From positions 1 to 29,328 of the IMG/VR virus record IMGVR_UViG_3300007511_000096: 29,328 nucleotides of DNA. One strand, 5' to 3'. The position numbers and the translations under genes are program-made. The DNA comes from a virus. This document shows positions 15,278-21,134 of this stretch, piece by piece. The notes below the pieces were generated by a model. It was not told the origin of the DNA, ran no database searches, and saw only the letters and a program-made list of their open reading frames with translations. Numbering within the stretch: the stretch's first letter is position 1; every line of letters begins with the position of its first letter.

Positions 15278-15475
15278 TCACGCAGCGATATTGTATCCCC
15301 TCTTGACTTCAACCTTTTCGGCCACTCCACAATGTGGACAATGATGTTCAATTCCATCTGGCATTTTCATTTCTGCATTAGAAAGGATTATTGGGGTTAC
15401 TGCATAACTCCACCAATTCGAACAGACTCCGCAATTGAAATGATACAAGACCTCAACTGTATATTCATGTTTCAT
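15278..15475 (-). CDS. Small zinc-ribbon protein (65 aa)
   Basis: Two CxxC knuckles, CGVC at 15-18 and CPHC at 46-49, separated by a strand-rich linker; the second is followed by Gly, as in rubredoxin-like zinc ribbons. Probably a structural zinc protein binding nucleic acid or protein. Its ATG overlaps the previous stop (ATGA) and GGAG lies upstream. Confidence 0.7.
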   Translation of the reverse strand: MKHEYTVEVLYHFNCGVCSNWWSYAVTPIILSNAEMKMPDGIEHHCPHCGVAEKVEVKRGYNIAA

Positions 15476-15609
15476 AAAGCTCCATTAAAAATATTTTGAT
15501 CTAACCATACCCATTGTTCTTCCGAAAGATCCATCCATCTCAGAAATTCACATATCTTCCGAAACAGATAGATCTGGAATTCATTCCAAGTATTAATCAA
15601 AGCGTGCAT
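15472..15609 (-). CDS. Small aromatic-rich protein (45 aa)
   Basis: MHALINTWNEFQIYLFRKICEF-type helix followed by RWMDLSEEQWVWLDQNIFNGAL; Trp and Phe make up about a fifth of residues. It overlaps the upstream gene by 17 bases and the downstream ATG by 4, a good fit to translational coupling. Function unknown. Confidence 0.55.
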   Translation of the reverse strand: MHALINTWNEFQIYLFRKICEFLRWMDLSEEQWVWLDQNIFNGAL

Positions 15610-15970
15610 GCACATAACAACTCAGTCCTGCATCACCCAAAACTCTTGCGAATGCCTCGCAATATGCTTCTTTTCTTGTAAGTGACTGATTAAACTCTCG
15701 ACAAGTGTAATAGAAACCACCATAGTAGTGTTTCCAACCAAGTCCCATCTTTTTAAGAAAAGAAACAAACTTCCCTCGAGCCGGTTTAATAACCACACCA
15801 GCGAAACCACACACACCATCTGAAACATGATATGTTGATTTGTCCCAATCAATCTCATTACCGAACAATTCGGTAGGAGTTCCGACTACCATCGGAGTAA
15901 CACCAACCTCACGACCAGCTTTCAAACCCGCTTCGTGGGCACTTTCAAACAAACGTGTTTCTACACTCAT
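15593..15970 (-). CDS. Hypothetical protein (125 aa)
   Basis: Compact protein with a helical start (ETRLFESAHEAGLKAGREVG), a Gly/Val-rich centre (GVCGFAGVVIKPARG) and a helix-turn end (RKEAYCEAFARVLGDAGLSCYVHARFD). Four Cys and several Tyr (HYYGGFYYTC). No family recognised; it reads as a normal, conserved phage gene. GGAGATTTGTT precedes the ATG. Confidence 0.72.
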   Translation of the reverse strand: MSVETRLFESAHEAGLKAGREVGVTPMVVGTPTELFGNEIDWDKSTYHVSDGVCGFAGVVIKPARGKFVSFLKKMGLGWKHYYGGFYYTCREFNQSLTRKEAYCEAFARVLGDAGLSCYVHARFD

Positions 15971-15993
15971 AACAAATCTCCATTAGAGAAGTT

Positions 15994-16104
15994 TCAAAAA
16001 ATAAATGTAGGAAGAATTATCCCACATACCATAAAGAGTATTTCACCTACAATCAAATAAAAGATAAAACCATGAACAATCCAATCTATAGTTCGACCTA
16101 CCAT
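15994..16104 (-). CDS. Single-helix membrane peptide (36 aa)
   Basis: MVGRTIDWIVHG followed by a nearly continuous hydrophobic helix to the end. Its ATG overlaps the upstream gene by 7 bases. Too short for family assignment; coding is supported by layout and composition only. Confidence 0.45.
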   Translation of the reverse strand: MVGRTIDWIVHGFIFYLIVGEILFMVCGIILPTFIF

Positions 16105-16226
16105 GTTACCTTACCACGACAAGCCTTCTTGGAAAGACGTTTTTTGTCATTCCCTTTACGTTTGGTGCTGAAACGAGACATCCTCAATAACGCATCAAAC
16201 TTTTTCAATTCAGATAGTGATTTCAT
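16098..16226 (-). CDS. Small basic protein (42 aa)
   Basis: MKSLSELKKFDALLRMSRF, then a Lys/Arg cluster (TKRKGNDKKRLSKKACRGK). It may bind nucleic acid on charge alone. It is the first gene after the promoter at 16256-16284 and has GAGG before the ATG. Confidence 0.55.
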   Translation of the reverse strand: MKSLSELKKFDALLRMSRFSTKRKGNDKKRLSKKACRGKVTW

Positions 16227-16255
16227 AATTACCTCTTTTTTTACCTTTCACTTAT

Positions 16256-16284
16256 AGTATATCAAAAACGAGATAGAATATCAA
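16256..16284 (-). promoter_or_regulatory. Early sigma-70-type promoter with A-tract
   Basis: TTGATA (16284-16279), 17-base spacer, TATACT (16261-16256), preceded by A7. Drives the genes at 16098-16226 and 15994-16104. Confidence 0.82.
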
Positions 16285-16300
16285 GTTTTTTTCAAAAGTC

Positions 16301-16465
16301 CTACCAGACTATCTCTTCACCTTCCAGAATCATCTCTTCGGCCATTTTCCTAGCCCGAATCAAATCTTCTACAGACCAATATTCATACTTCTTAAGCGCT
16401 TCCAAAACATCTCTATCGTATGCAGCCATTTTAGTATCAAATTCAACATCTGTCATTTTAATCAT
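16301..16465 (-). CDS. Small acidic helical protein (54 aa)
   Basis: MIKMTDVEFDTKMAAYDRD, then two amphipathic helices (EALKKYEYWSVEDLIRARKMAEEMI). AAGGAAA precedes the ATG. The early promoter lies just after its stop. Unknown function. Confidence 0.6.
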   Translation of the reverse strand: MIKMTDVEFDTKMAAYDRDVLEALKKYEYWSVEDLIRARKMAEEMILEGEEIVW

Positions 16466-16475
16466 ATCATTTCCT

Positions 16476-16652
16476 TTATATTACAAGTTCACCACGATCC
16501 ATTGCATCAATTGCACGAGCACGAAGTTTCGCTTTCTCAAGAACCGACATGTTCTTTTCAAGTGCAACCTCATCTACACGAGCATTTAACCTTGCCTTCT
16601 TTGAGACCAGATGAGCTTTGGCGATACCTTCTACGATTTCTAATTCTTTCAT
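16476..16652 (-). CDS. Small helical protein (58 aa)
   Basis: Ala/Lys/Arg-rich helices (AKAHLVSKKARLNARVDEV; LEKAKLRARAIDAMD). The start overlaps the previous stop (ATGA). Function unknown. Confidence 0.62.
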   Translation of the reverse strand: MKELEIVEGIAKAHLVSKKARLNARVDEVALEKNMSVLEKAKLRARAIDAMDRGELVI

Positions 16653-16909
16653 AATGTAAACCCTTCTTTAATGATGTTAATTTTTTCATGGAGAGTCAAC
16701 GCCTCTCCCTTTTCAAGACACTCAAAAGAAGACCCCTCTTCTAGAAGTCGAATCTTGTTTACCAGTTCCCACTTTGTTCTACGAGCACCATCAAGGTCAC
16801 TTTCCAGAACAGCAATTCGGGAACACACATCTACCAAATCTTCGTTGGCCATCTCTAACATGATATCACGTTTGCCACGATTATAATCATTCATTTCTTT
16901 TTCCGTCAT
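16649..16909 (-). CDS. Coiled-coil protein (86 aa)
   Basis: Largely helical, with a heptad-like stretch from about 22 to 60 (LVDVCSRIAVLESDLDGARRTKWELVNKIRLLEEG). Overlaps neighbours by 4 bases on both sides. No recognised family. Confidence 0.68.
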   Translation of the reverse strand: MTEKEMNDYNRGKRDIMLEMANEDLVDVCSRIAVLESDLDGARRTKWELVNKIRLLEEGSSFECLEKGEALTLHEKINIIKEGFTL

Positions 16910-17109
16910 ACAGACTCCATTGTAAAATGAGGATAAACCTCAAATTCACTATCAAAGAAGTTAGCCATTCGTGAACAACGAACCTCAACCCACTCACCAG
17001 TATGGTCTTTGAAGGTCTTGACTCCGTAACGAGTCAAAAATTCCAAACCGGCCTCGACACTCTCAAGTCCAATCTCATACTCTGTAAACTCTTTTTTTAC
17101 CATTCCCAT
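16906..17109 (-). CDS. Hypothetical protein (67 aa)
   Basis: Charged start MGMVKKEFTEYEIGLESVEAG, helix LEFLTRYGVKTF, then strands with a C-terminal aromatic patch (NFFDSEFEVYPHF). First gene after the promoter at 17150-17178, with GGAGATTTGTT before its ATG. Confidence 0.66.
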   Translation of the reverse strand: MGMVKKEFTEYEIGLESVEAGLEFLTRYGVKTFKDHTGEWVEVRCSRMANFFDSEFEVYPHFTMESV

Positions 17110-17149
17110 AACAAATCTCCGAAAGGGGTTATCTCAATCACTCACTTAT

Positions 17150-17178
17150 ACTATATCAAATTTTTCTATGAATGTCAA
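17150..17178 (-). promoter_or_regulatory. Early sigma-70-type promoter with A-tract
   Basis: TTGACA (17178-17173), 17-base spacer, TATAGT (17155-17150), preceded by A7. Leader AAGTGAGTGATTGAGATAAC then CGGAG before the gene at 16906-17109. Confidence 0.87.
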
Positions 17179-17202
17179 ATTTTTTTCAAGTTTTTTATGT
17201 GG

Positions 17203-17559
17203 TCACAATAACAATCCATATTCAGACCAATAATGTTTTTTCTCTCTAGAGTATACTCTGTGTTTTTTGATTTTCCATTTCTCAATTACAGGATTTCCTT
17301 CTTCATCTTCATCCAGAAGAATATAGGCTACAGTTTTCAGAACCTTTGCCATACGAAATCCCCTGTCCATTTTCCAAGGAGTAGTCACCCAGACTCGATG
17401 AACATATTCTGATTTCAAACCATAATCAGCATACGCAACCCAATCCTCTTCCTTGGCTTCCGAATACTCAAAAAATTTACCAGTTTCTTTGGATTCAAAT
17501 GAACCAATAATTGAACTGTCTCCTACATTGAAATAGGTACTAGAATCAGCAAACGCCAT
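17203..17559 (-). CDS. Hypothetical protein (118 aa)
   Basis: Soluble, aromatic-rich protein (FFEYSEAKEEDWVAYADYG; VHRVWVTTPWKMDRGFRM) with an acidic turn (LLDEDEEGNPVIE) and a basic end. It may form a small beta-rich domain. No family recognised. First gene after the promoter at 17602-17630. Confidence 0.68.
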   Translation of the reverse strand: MAFADSSTYFNVGDSSIIGSFESKETGKFFEYSEAKEEDWVAYADYGLKSEYVHRVWVTTPWKMDRGFRMAKVLKTVAYILLDEDEEGNPVIEKWKIKKHRVYSREKKHYWSEYGLLL

Positions 17560-17601
17560 ATCAAATCTCCAAAAGGGTTATTGTCTCACTCACTTGACTA
17601 T

Positions 17602-17630
17602 AGTATACCAAAGATAATGTCCAATGTCAA
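17602..17630 (-). promoter_or_regulatory. Early sigma-70-type promoter with A-tract
   Basis: TTGACA (17630-17625), 17-base spacer, TATACT (17607-17602), preceded by A6. Leader CAAGTGAGTGAGACAATAAC then TGGAGATTTGAT before the gene at 17203-17559. Confidence 0.88.
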
Positions 17631-17635
17631 CTTTT

Positions 17636-17974
17636 TTACAATTCCATTCCAAGTTCAAGTCCCATCGTAGAAAGTACAAATTTTATTTCCGTTATTGTTC
17701 TTCTACCCCGAACTCCCTTCGTATAAAGTTCTTTCTCAGAATTACTTACCAAGTCCCTTACAGTTACAATATTTAACTTGTGTAATGTATTAATGGAACG
17801 AACTGAGAAATCGATATCTATAATATCAAGTGAAAGTTTCTTATTCACATCTACAGATTTATTTTCTCTATATTCTTCTAATTCCTTCTTCATCTCCAAA
17901 TTTTCATCACGTAACTCTCTGACTTCAACTATCAGAAGAGCAAGTTCCTCAATCAATCTTTCTCTACTTACCAT
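17636..17974 (-). CDS. RNA polymerase alpha C-terminal-domain-like protein
   Basis: 112 residues. Residues 1-40 form a coiled coil (RLIEELALLIVEVREL, EMKKELEEYREN). Residues 47-112 match the bacterial RpoA C-terminal domain along its whole length, including the ending GLELGMEL. Residues that contact UP-element DNA in E. coli alpha are kept or replaced conservatively: Arg59 (R265), Asn62 (N268), Gly90 (G296), Arg92 (K298), Thr93 (S299), Glu96 (E302). There is no alpha N-terminal domain, so it cannot be a core subunit; it should bind A-tract DNA and perhaps polymerase, with the coiled coil giving dimerisation. Its own promoter (18016-18045) and eight others here have A-tracts before the -35. 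Family call is confident; the regulatory role is inferred. Confidence 0.88.
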   Translation of the reverse strand: MVSRERLIEELALLIVEVRELRDENLEMKKELEEYRENKSVDVNKKLSLDIIDIDFSVRSINTLHKLNIVTVRDLVSNSEKELYTKGVRGRRTITEIKFVLSTMGLELGMEL

Positions 17975-18015
17975 AATGAATCTCCAAAAGGGTTATCTCT
18001 CTCACTCACAGGTAC

Positions 18016-18045
18016 ATTATATCACACTTTACCATCGAATGTCAA
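18016..18045 (-). promoter_or_regulatory. Early sigma-70-type promoter of the alpha-CTD-like gene
   Basis: TTGACA (18045-18040), 18-base spacer, TATAAT (18021-18016), preceded by A7. It overlaps the 3' end of the upstream gene. Leader GTGAGTGAGAGAGATAAC then TGGAGATTCATT before the alpha-CTD ATG. Confidence 0.85.
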
Positions 18046-18207
18046 GTTTTTTTCTGGATAAAAACACTCAACTTCATCTCCATCAATAAAATTTTCTGGA
18101 AAATCATCTGCCTCATCCATCCAACCAAATAAAATATCTTCTTCATCATCTTCATTATGAGCAACGAATGGCTCAAGAAAAATCTTATCAAATCTGAAAT
18201 CATTCAT
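18022..18207 (-). CDS. Small acidic protein (61 aa)
   Basis: Very acidic (EDDEEDILFGWMDEADDFPENF), with few basic residues, resembling small phage proteins that mimic DNA or bind basic partners, though this is only composition. Its ATG overlaps the preceding TAA by one base (TAATG). Confidence 0.62.
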   Translation of the reverse strand: MNDFRFDKIFLEPFVAHNEDDEEDILFGWMDEADDFPENFIDGDEVECFYPEKNLTFDGKV

Positions 18208-18338
18208 TACGCAACCTTTCTCAAGAATATCTTTACTTTTTTACGAACACCTTTATTGGCCATTCGCTTCAGAATCTTATTGTTTGTTCTACCCCAACAT
18301 GCAGCGAACTTTCTACCTAATTTGTTTTCGTTTTTCAT
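18207..18338 (-). CDS. Small basic protein (43 aa)
   Basis: MKNENKLGRKFAACWGRTNNK, then a Lys/Arg-rich helix (KRMANKGVRKKVKIFLRKVA). It directly precedes the acidic 61-residue protein, an opposite-charge pairing in one transcript. Function unknown. Confidence 0.58.
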   Translation of the reverse strand: MKNENKLGRKFAACWGRTNNKILKRMANKGVRKKVKIFLRKVA

Positions 18339-18853
18339 TCTAGTCCTAATTCAGATTCGATGTTTTTCCAGACTTTCAGGAATCCATACAGGAGTCCTTT
18401 CTCTCTTCCGTAAGCTTCAATCTCATAAGGAAGTTCAAAATACTCCATGAGATTTTCTGGATTATGATTGACTCCCTTGTACAGAAGTCCTGCATCTCTC
18501 CACTTCAACTCATCCATCACATACTGTTTCACATGAACCAGTTCATGGGCAAGAGTTTTGAGAATTTCAACAAACCACTCCATATCCGTTCTCTCTTCAC
18601 CTGTCATCTCATTTGTCTTCATTCGATGATGGTCAAGTATCACACGAAATGCCCTAGGGCGATACCGATTCGTTTCCTCATCCAACATCGCTTCACCTTC
18701 ATTGGAATGGTGTTTCAGATGAATATGAACTTCAATATTATCTCTCAATTTCTTTGAAGGTATCAACCTTAAAAGTGCAAACTCTGTCATGCCGTACATT
18801 GCAAGTTTGAATTTTGTGTCAAAACCTTTGGAATGTAATCTGATGTATGCCAT
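18335..18853 (-). CDS. Zinc metallopeptidase-like protein (HExxH)
   Basis: 172 residues. The zincin motif HELVH at 103-107 lies in a helix (ILKTLAHELVHVKQYV), and a downstream PYEIEAYGREKG at 142-153 supplies acidic residues suitable as a third zinc ligand. This is the arrangement of SprT/WLM-type and related phage metalloproteins. The N-terminal third has strand-rich segments (IEVHIHLKHH; FRVILDHHRM). A protease role is likely by family; the target is unknown. It is driven by the promoter at 18898-18926. Confidence 0.82.
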   Translation of the reverse strand: MAYIRLHSKGFDTKFKLAMYGMTEFALLRLIPSKKLRDNIEVHIHLKHHSNEGEAMLDEETNRYRPRAFRVILDHHRMKTNEMTGEERTDMEWFVEILKTLAHELVHVKQYVMDELKWRDAGLLYKGVNHNPENLMEYFELPYEIEAYGREKGLLYGFLKVWKNIESELGLE

Positions 18854-18897
18854 ATCCTTTTTTTGTCAAAGGGTTATCTCTCAACCAATCAGATTAT

Positions 18898-18926
18898 AGT
18901 ATAACAAAAACATGACAGGATGTCAA
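18898..18926 (-). promoter_or_regulatory. Early sigma-70-type promoter with A-tract
   Basis: TTGACA (18926-18921), 17-base spacer, TATACT (18903-18898), preceded by A7 and by the TGACGGA repeats. Leader TTGAGAGATAACCC. Drives the metallopeptidase gene. Confidence 0.88.
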
Positions 18927-18935
18927 GTTTTTTTA

Positions 18936-18980
18936 TCCGTCATTTATCCGTCATATCGAAAGTGACGGAAAAGTGACGGA
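18936..18980. repeat. Paired inverted repeats, TCCGTCA x2 and TGACGGA x2
   Basis: TCCGTCA at 18936-18942 and 18947-18953, and TGACGGA at 18963-18969 and 18974-18980. The copies on each side are 11 bases apart, one helical turn. The array can fold into a long hairpin or bind a dimeric protein twice. It lies directly upstream of the A-tract and -35 of the promoter at 18898-18926. Confidence 0.85.
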
Positions 18981-18995
18981 TATAAGGTGTAATTA

Positions 18996-19003
18996 TATTT
19001 ATC
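18996..19003 (-). promoter_or_regulatory. Late-type promoter-like site, GATAAATA
   Basis: NATAAATA overlapping the stop codon of the 51-residue membrane protein. It shares 15 bases (ATAAATATAATTACA) with the site at 11448-11455, which makes chance less likely. It could add late expression of the metallopeptidase gene. Confidence 0.45.
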
Positions 19004-19154
19004 CGCCAAAACGAGGGCCGTTGCCTCCTTCTCGGATTATGTCAGTAAACCCAGCAAGAACTCCAATCACCAACGCATCGTATATTATGTCTCCGCCCAT
19101 CATACCAAAGAAGAACAGATAGGGAATGCCAAATAGATAACGCAATTTCATCAT
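18999..19154 (-). CDS. Small membrane protein (51 aa)
   Basis: MMKLRYLFGIPYLFFFGMMGGDI, then a second hydrophobic stretch (YDALVIGVLAGFTDII) and a polar GREGGNGPRFGG-type end. Two possible membrane segments. The start overlaps the MazG-like stop (ATGATGA); the second Met is an alternative. Function unknown. Confidence 0.68.
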   Translation of the reverse strand: MMKLRYLFGIPYLFFFGMMGGDIIYDALVIGVLAGFTDIIREGGNGPRFGG

Positions 19155-19432
19155 ATAAGTCGGCTCCATTTTTTGAGTTTCGTTCTTTTCTCTGCTACAC
19201 CTTGTCTGATATCAGCCCAATCCACAAGGCCTTCTGTTTGCAACAATTCAATCATGCACTGAACATCTGCGACTTCTTTAGCCAAATCCTTCATCATAGA
19301 TTCCTCAAGAGTCTTTTTATTCTCCAACTCCCGCTCCTCCAAATCTCGTTTTCGTAAAACCTTGGAACAGGCTTGTGTCAACTCACCACACTCTTCCATT
19401 GTAATAATCAACAATTCTGTTAACTTATCCAT
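19151..19432 (-). CDS. mazG: MazG-like nucleotide pyrophosphohydrolase
   Basis: 93 residues, all-alpha. The metal-binding signature is complete: EECGE at 13-17 and EVADVQ at 53-58 (Glu13, Glu14, Glu17, Glu53, Asp56). Enzymes of this fold hydrolyse NTPs or dNTPs to monophosphates; T4-like marine phages commonly carry one, proposed to act on nucleotide pools or alarmones. It is one domain, shorter than two-domain MazG of E. coli. GGGGAG precedes the ATG. Confidence 0.85.
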   Translation of the reverse strand: MDKLTELLIITMEECGELTQACSKVLRKRDLEERELENKKTLEESMMKDLAKEVADVQCMIELLQTEGLVDWADIRQGVAEKRTKLKKWSRLI

Positions 19433-19444
19433 TGTTTCTCCCCC

Positions 19445-19684
19445 CTACATCGCATCTGGCCCAAACATGAAAAGATCTTCATCTTCTTTATTCCCTATCA
19501 TTTTCCCTTTGGTTGGATGTGGGATTCTGATACCTTCTTCATCTGGGTTGTCCCATTTCTCTCCACAACTGGCACATAACTGCCCTACACCAGAAATATA
19601 ATGTCTACGAAAATCTACATGTGTATCGATATTAATGTCTGTTTGTGTGCCACACGAAACACACGTTTCCGTTTTTTCGCTCAT
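19445..19684 (-). CDS. Small zinc-ribbon protein (79 aa)
   Basis: CVSC at 8-11 and CASC at 37-40 form a four-cysteine zinc ribbon; the remainder is polar with an acidic C-terminus (NKEDEDLFMFGPDAM). Overlaps the upstream gene by 4 bases. Role unknown. Confidence 0.7.
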   Translation of the reverse strand: MSEKTETCVSCGTQTDINIDTHVDFRRHYISGVGQLCASCGEKWDNPDEEGIRIPHPTKGKMIGNKEDEDLFMFGPDAM

Positions 19685-20043
19685 GTTGATTCTTCGTTTC
19701 CAAATTGTTTATCTGTAAGTGCAACCGGGCCGTTTTTCCGTATCTCTGTTTCACTATTCGCCCAGTTTTGTGTCGCTTGTTTAACTTCATCATCACCTGA
19801 AACTTTAGGTACGACTTCACCCCGAATTCCAAACTGCCGAATTTCCACCTCTTCCCTTCCAGCCGAAGGAAACATTGCAACTGGTTTATGATCCATCCAA
19901 GTACCATCCTGCACCATTTGCCACAACTTATCTTTACATGCAACCGAACAGACCTTTGAAATATCTGGGTCATTATTCCACCAATGGCCGACATTAAAAC
20001 CTTCATTGGTAAATCGATTATAACAACAACTACAAATACTCAT
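19681..20043 (-). CDS. Hypothetical protein with N-terminal zinc site (120 aa)
   Basis: CSCC at 4-7 and CSVAC at 32-36 could bind one zinc. The rest (about 45-120) is polar, with little predicted secondary structure. ATGA overlap with the zinc-ribbon gene suggests two related small zinc proteins made together. Confidence 0.68.
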   Translation of the reverse strand: MSICSCCYNRFTNEGFNVGHWWNNDPDISKVCSVACKDKLWQMVQDGTWMDHKPVAMFPSAGREEVEIRQFGIRGEVVPKVSGDDEVKQATQNWANSETEIRKNGPVALTDKQFGNEEST

Positions 20044-20057
20044 AATAATATTATCTC

Positions 20058-20306
20058 CTAATTCAAAAGAGGAACTTCCTCGCCAACTGGTTCGTCTTCA
20101 CTCTTGAGATGCTCCTCATAATCTTCCTCATTATCAAATGCAATGAAAGATTTTTGCAACTCTCCGTACTCATCAAACTCAATATCCACATCAATGATTT
20201 CTCCATCTGGTGTTTCCAGATAGATAGACATTTCTTTCAATGGCATTTTTATTGATTTCAAATGTTTGAGAAGTTTGATACCTTCTTTGAAAATCACTTT
20301 GCTCAT
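20058..20306 (-). CDS. Hypothetical acidic protein (82 aa)
   Basis: Basic start (SKVIFKEGIKLLKHLKSIKMP) followed by a strongly acidic middle and end (ETPDGEIIDVDIEFDEYG; DNEEDYEEHLKSEDEPVGEE). Overlaps the upstream gene by 4 bases. No family recognised. Confidence 0.68.
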   Translation of the reverse strand: MSKVIFKEGIKLLKHLKSIKMPLKEMSIYLETPDGEIIDVDIEFDEYGELQKSFIAFDNEEDYEEHLKSEDEPVGEEVPLLN

Positions 20307-20725
20307 GCTGTCTCCTTTTCTTTTTCCATTTCAGCAATTCTGGCCTGGACTGCATCTTCATCGATACCACCATGCTTTTTGAGAACTTGGTCAACAAGTT
20401 TTACTGGTACAAAACCATAAACTGTGTTACACAGCCTAGGGTCATCATCGCCCTCAATTTCCCAATCCTCTGCATACTCTGCAATCAACGGCTCAGGCAC
20501 CGAAGGATAACCAATCTCAACCTCACGATATTGCTTCGCAACATCTCTTGGAGAGCTGTACAACGATTGGCCACATTGTACCGACATAACAAAACCATCT
20601 TTACAAATTACAAGAGGGTTACGAGAAACTGCCATGTTTCCTATTCCACCATCATAAAGATTAGGTACATCGGGGTACTCAGTAACAGTTCTGTACTTCT
20701 GGATAAATTCATTAATGTTATTCAT
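20303..20725 (-). CDS. Hypothetical protein (140 aa)
   Basis: Reads as a normal globular protein with hydrophobic centre (NPLVICKDGFVMSVQCGQ), a Pro/Glu-rich segment (YPSVPEPLIAEYAEDWEIEGDD), and a C-terminal helix (VQARIAEMEKEKE). I recall similar sequences in T4-like marine phages but no function. AAGGAGAT precedes the ATG. Confidence 0.72.
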   Translation of the reverse strand: MNNINEFIQKYRTVTEYPDVPNLYDGGIGNMAVSRNPLVICKDGFVMSVQCGQSLYSSPRDVAKQYREVEIGYPSVPEPLIAEYAEDWEIEGDDDPRLCNTVYGFVPVKLVDQVLKKHGGIDEDAVQARIAEMEKEKETA

Positions 20726-20958
20726 GATTTTATATCTCCTTGTTCTATCATTTTTTCAAAACAATCCATCAACCTTCTGCATCGAATTGCGTGTAACTCA
20801 GAGATACCAATCAAACAATTGTGTAACTCATCTTCAGTATGCCCTGCTGAGTCATCACAAATCTTCCACATCAGATTGTCTATATCATCTTTTGTGGTCC
20901 AAGTAGCTTGAATCAGTTCCTCTAATTTAAATCTATCATTCTTCATTATATTAATCAT
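20722..20958 (-). CDS. Hypothetical helical protein (78 aa)
   Basis: Helical throughout (FKLEELIQATWTTKDDIDNLMW; NCLIGISELHAIRCRRLMDCFEKMI), with four Cys. Overlaps both neighbours (4 bases). No family recognised. Confidence 0.68.
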   Translation of the reverse strand: MINIMKNDRFKLEELIQATWTTKDDIDNLMWKICDDSAGHTEDELHNCLIGISELHAIRCRRLMDCFEKMIEQGDIKS

Positions 20959-21134
20959 GATAATTCCTTTTCTTGTTGTTGTTGTTGTTGTTGGTGGTGA
21001 CGGCAGAATGTTTCATCATTCAAGATTTCGATTAATCGTTTTATTTTTTCGGGAGAAAGGCTTCTCAACAATCCAATTGTTGCGCCATCGAATCCCATTT
21101 TGTATAGTTCGTTATGCCCTATTGCTGTATACAT
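20955..21134 (-). CDS. Small protein with poly-Gln tract (59 aa)
   Basis: Residues 1-45 look globular and helical (GLLRSLSPEKIKRLIEIL); HH is then followed by seven consecutive Gln, all CAA, and EKELS. The CAA repeat (plus-strand TTG repeat) is length-variable in principle. Overlaps DHODH by 16 bases and the next gene by ATGA. Confidence 0.6.
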   Translation of the reverse strand: MYTAIGHNELYKMGFDGATIGLLRSLSPEKIKRLIEILNDETFCRHHQQQQQQQEKELS

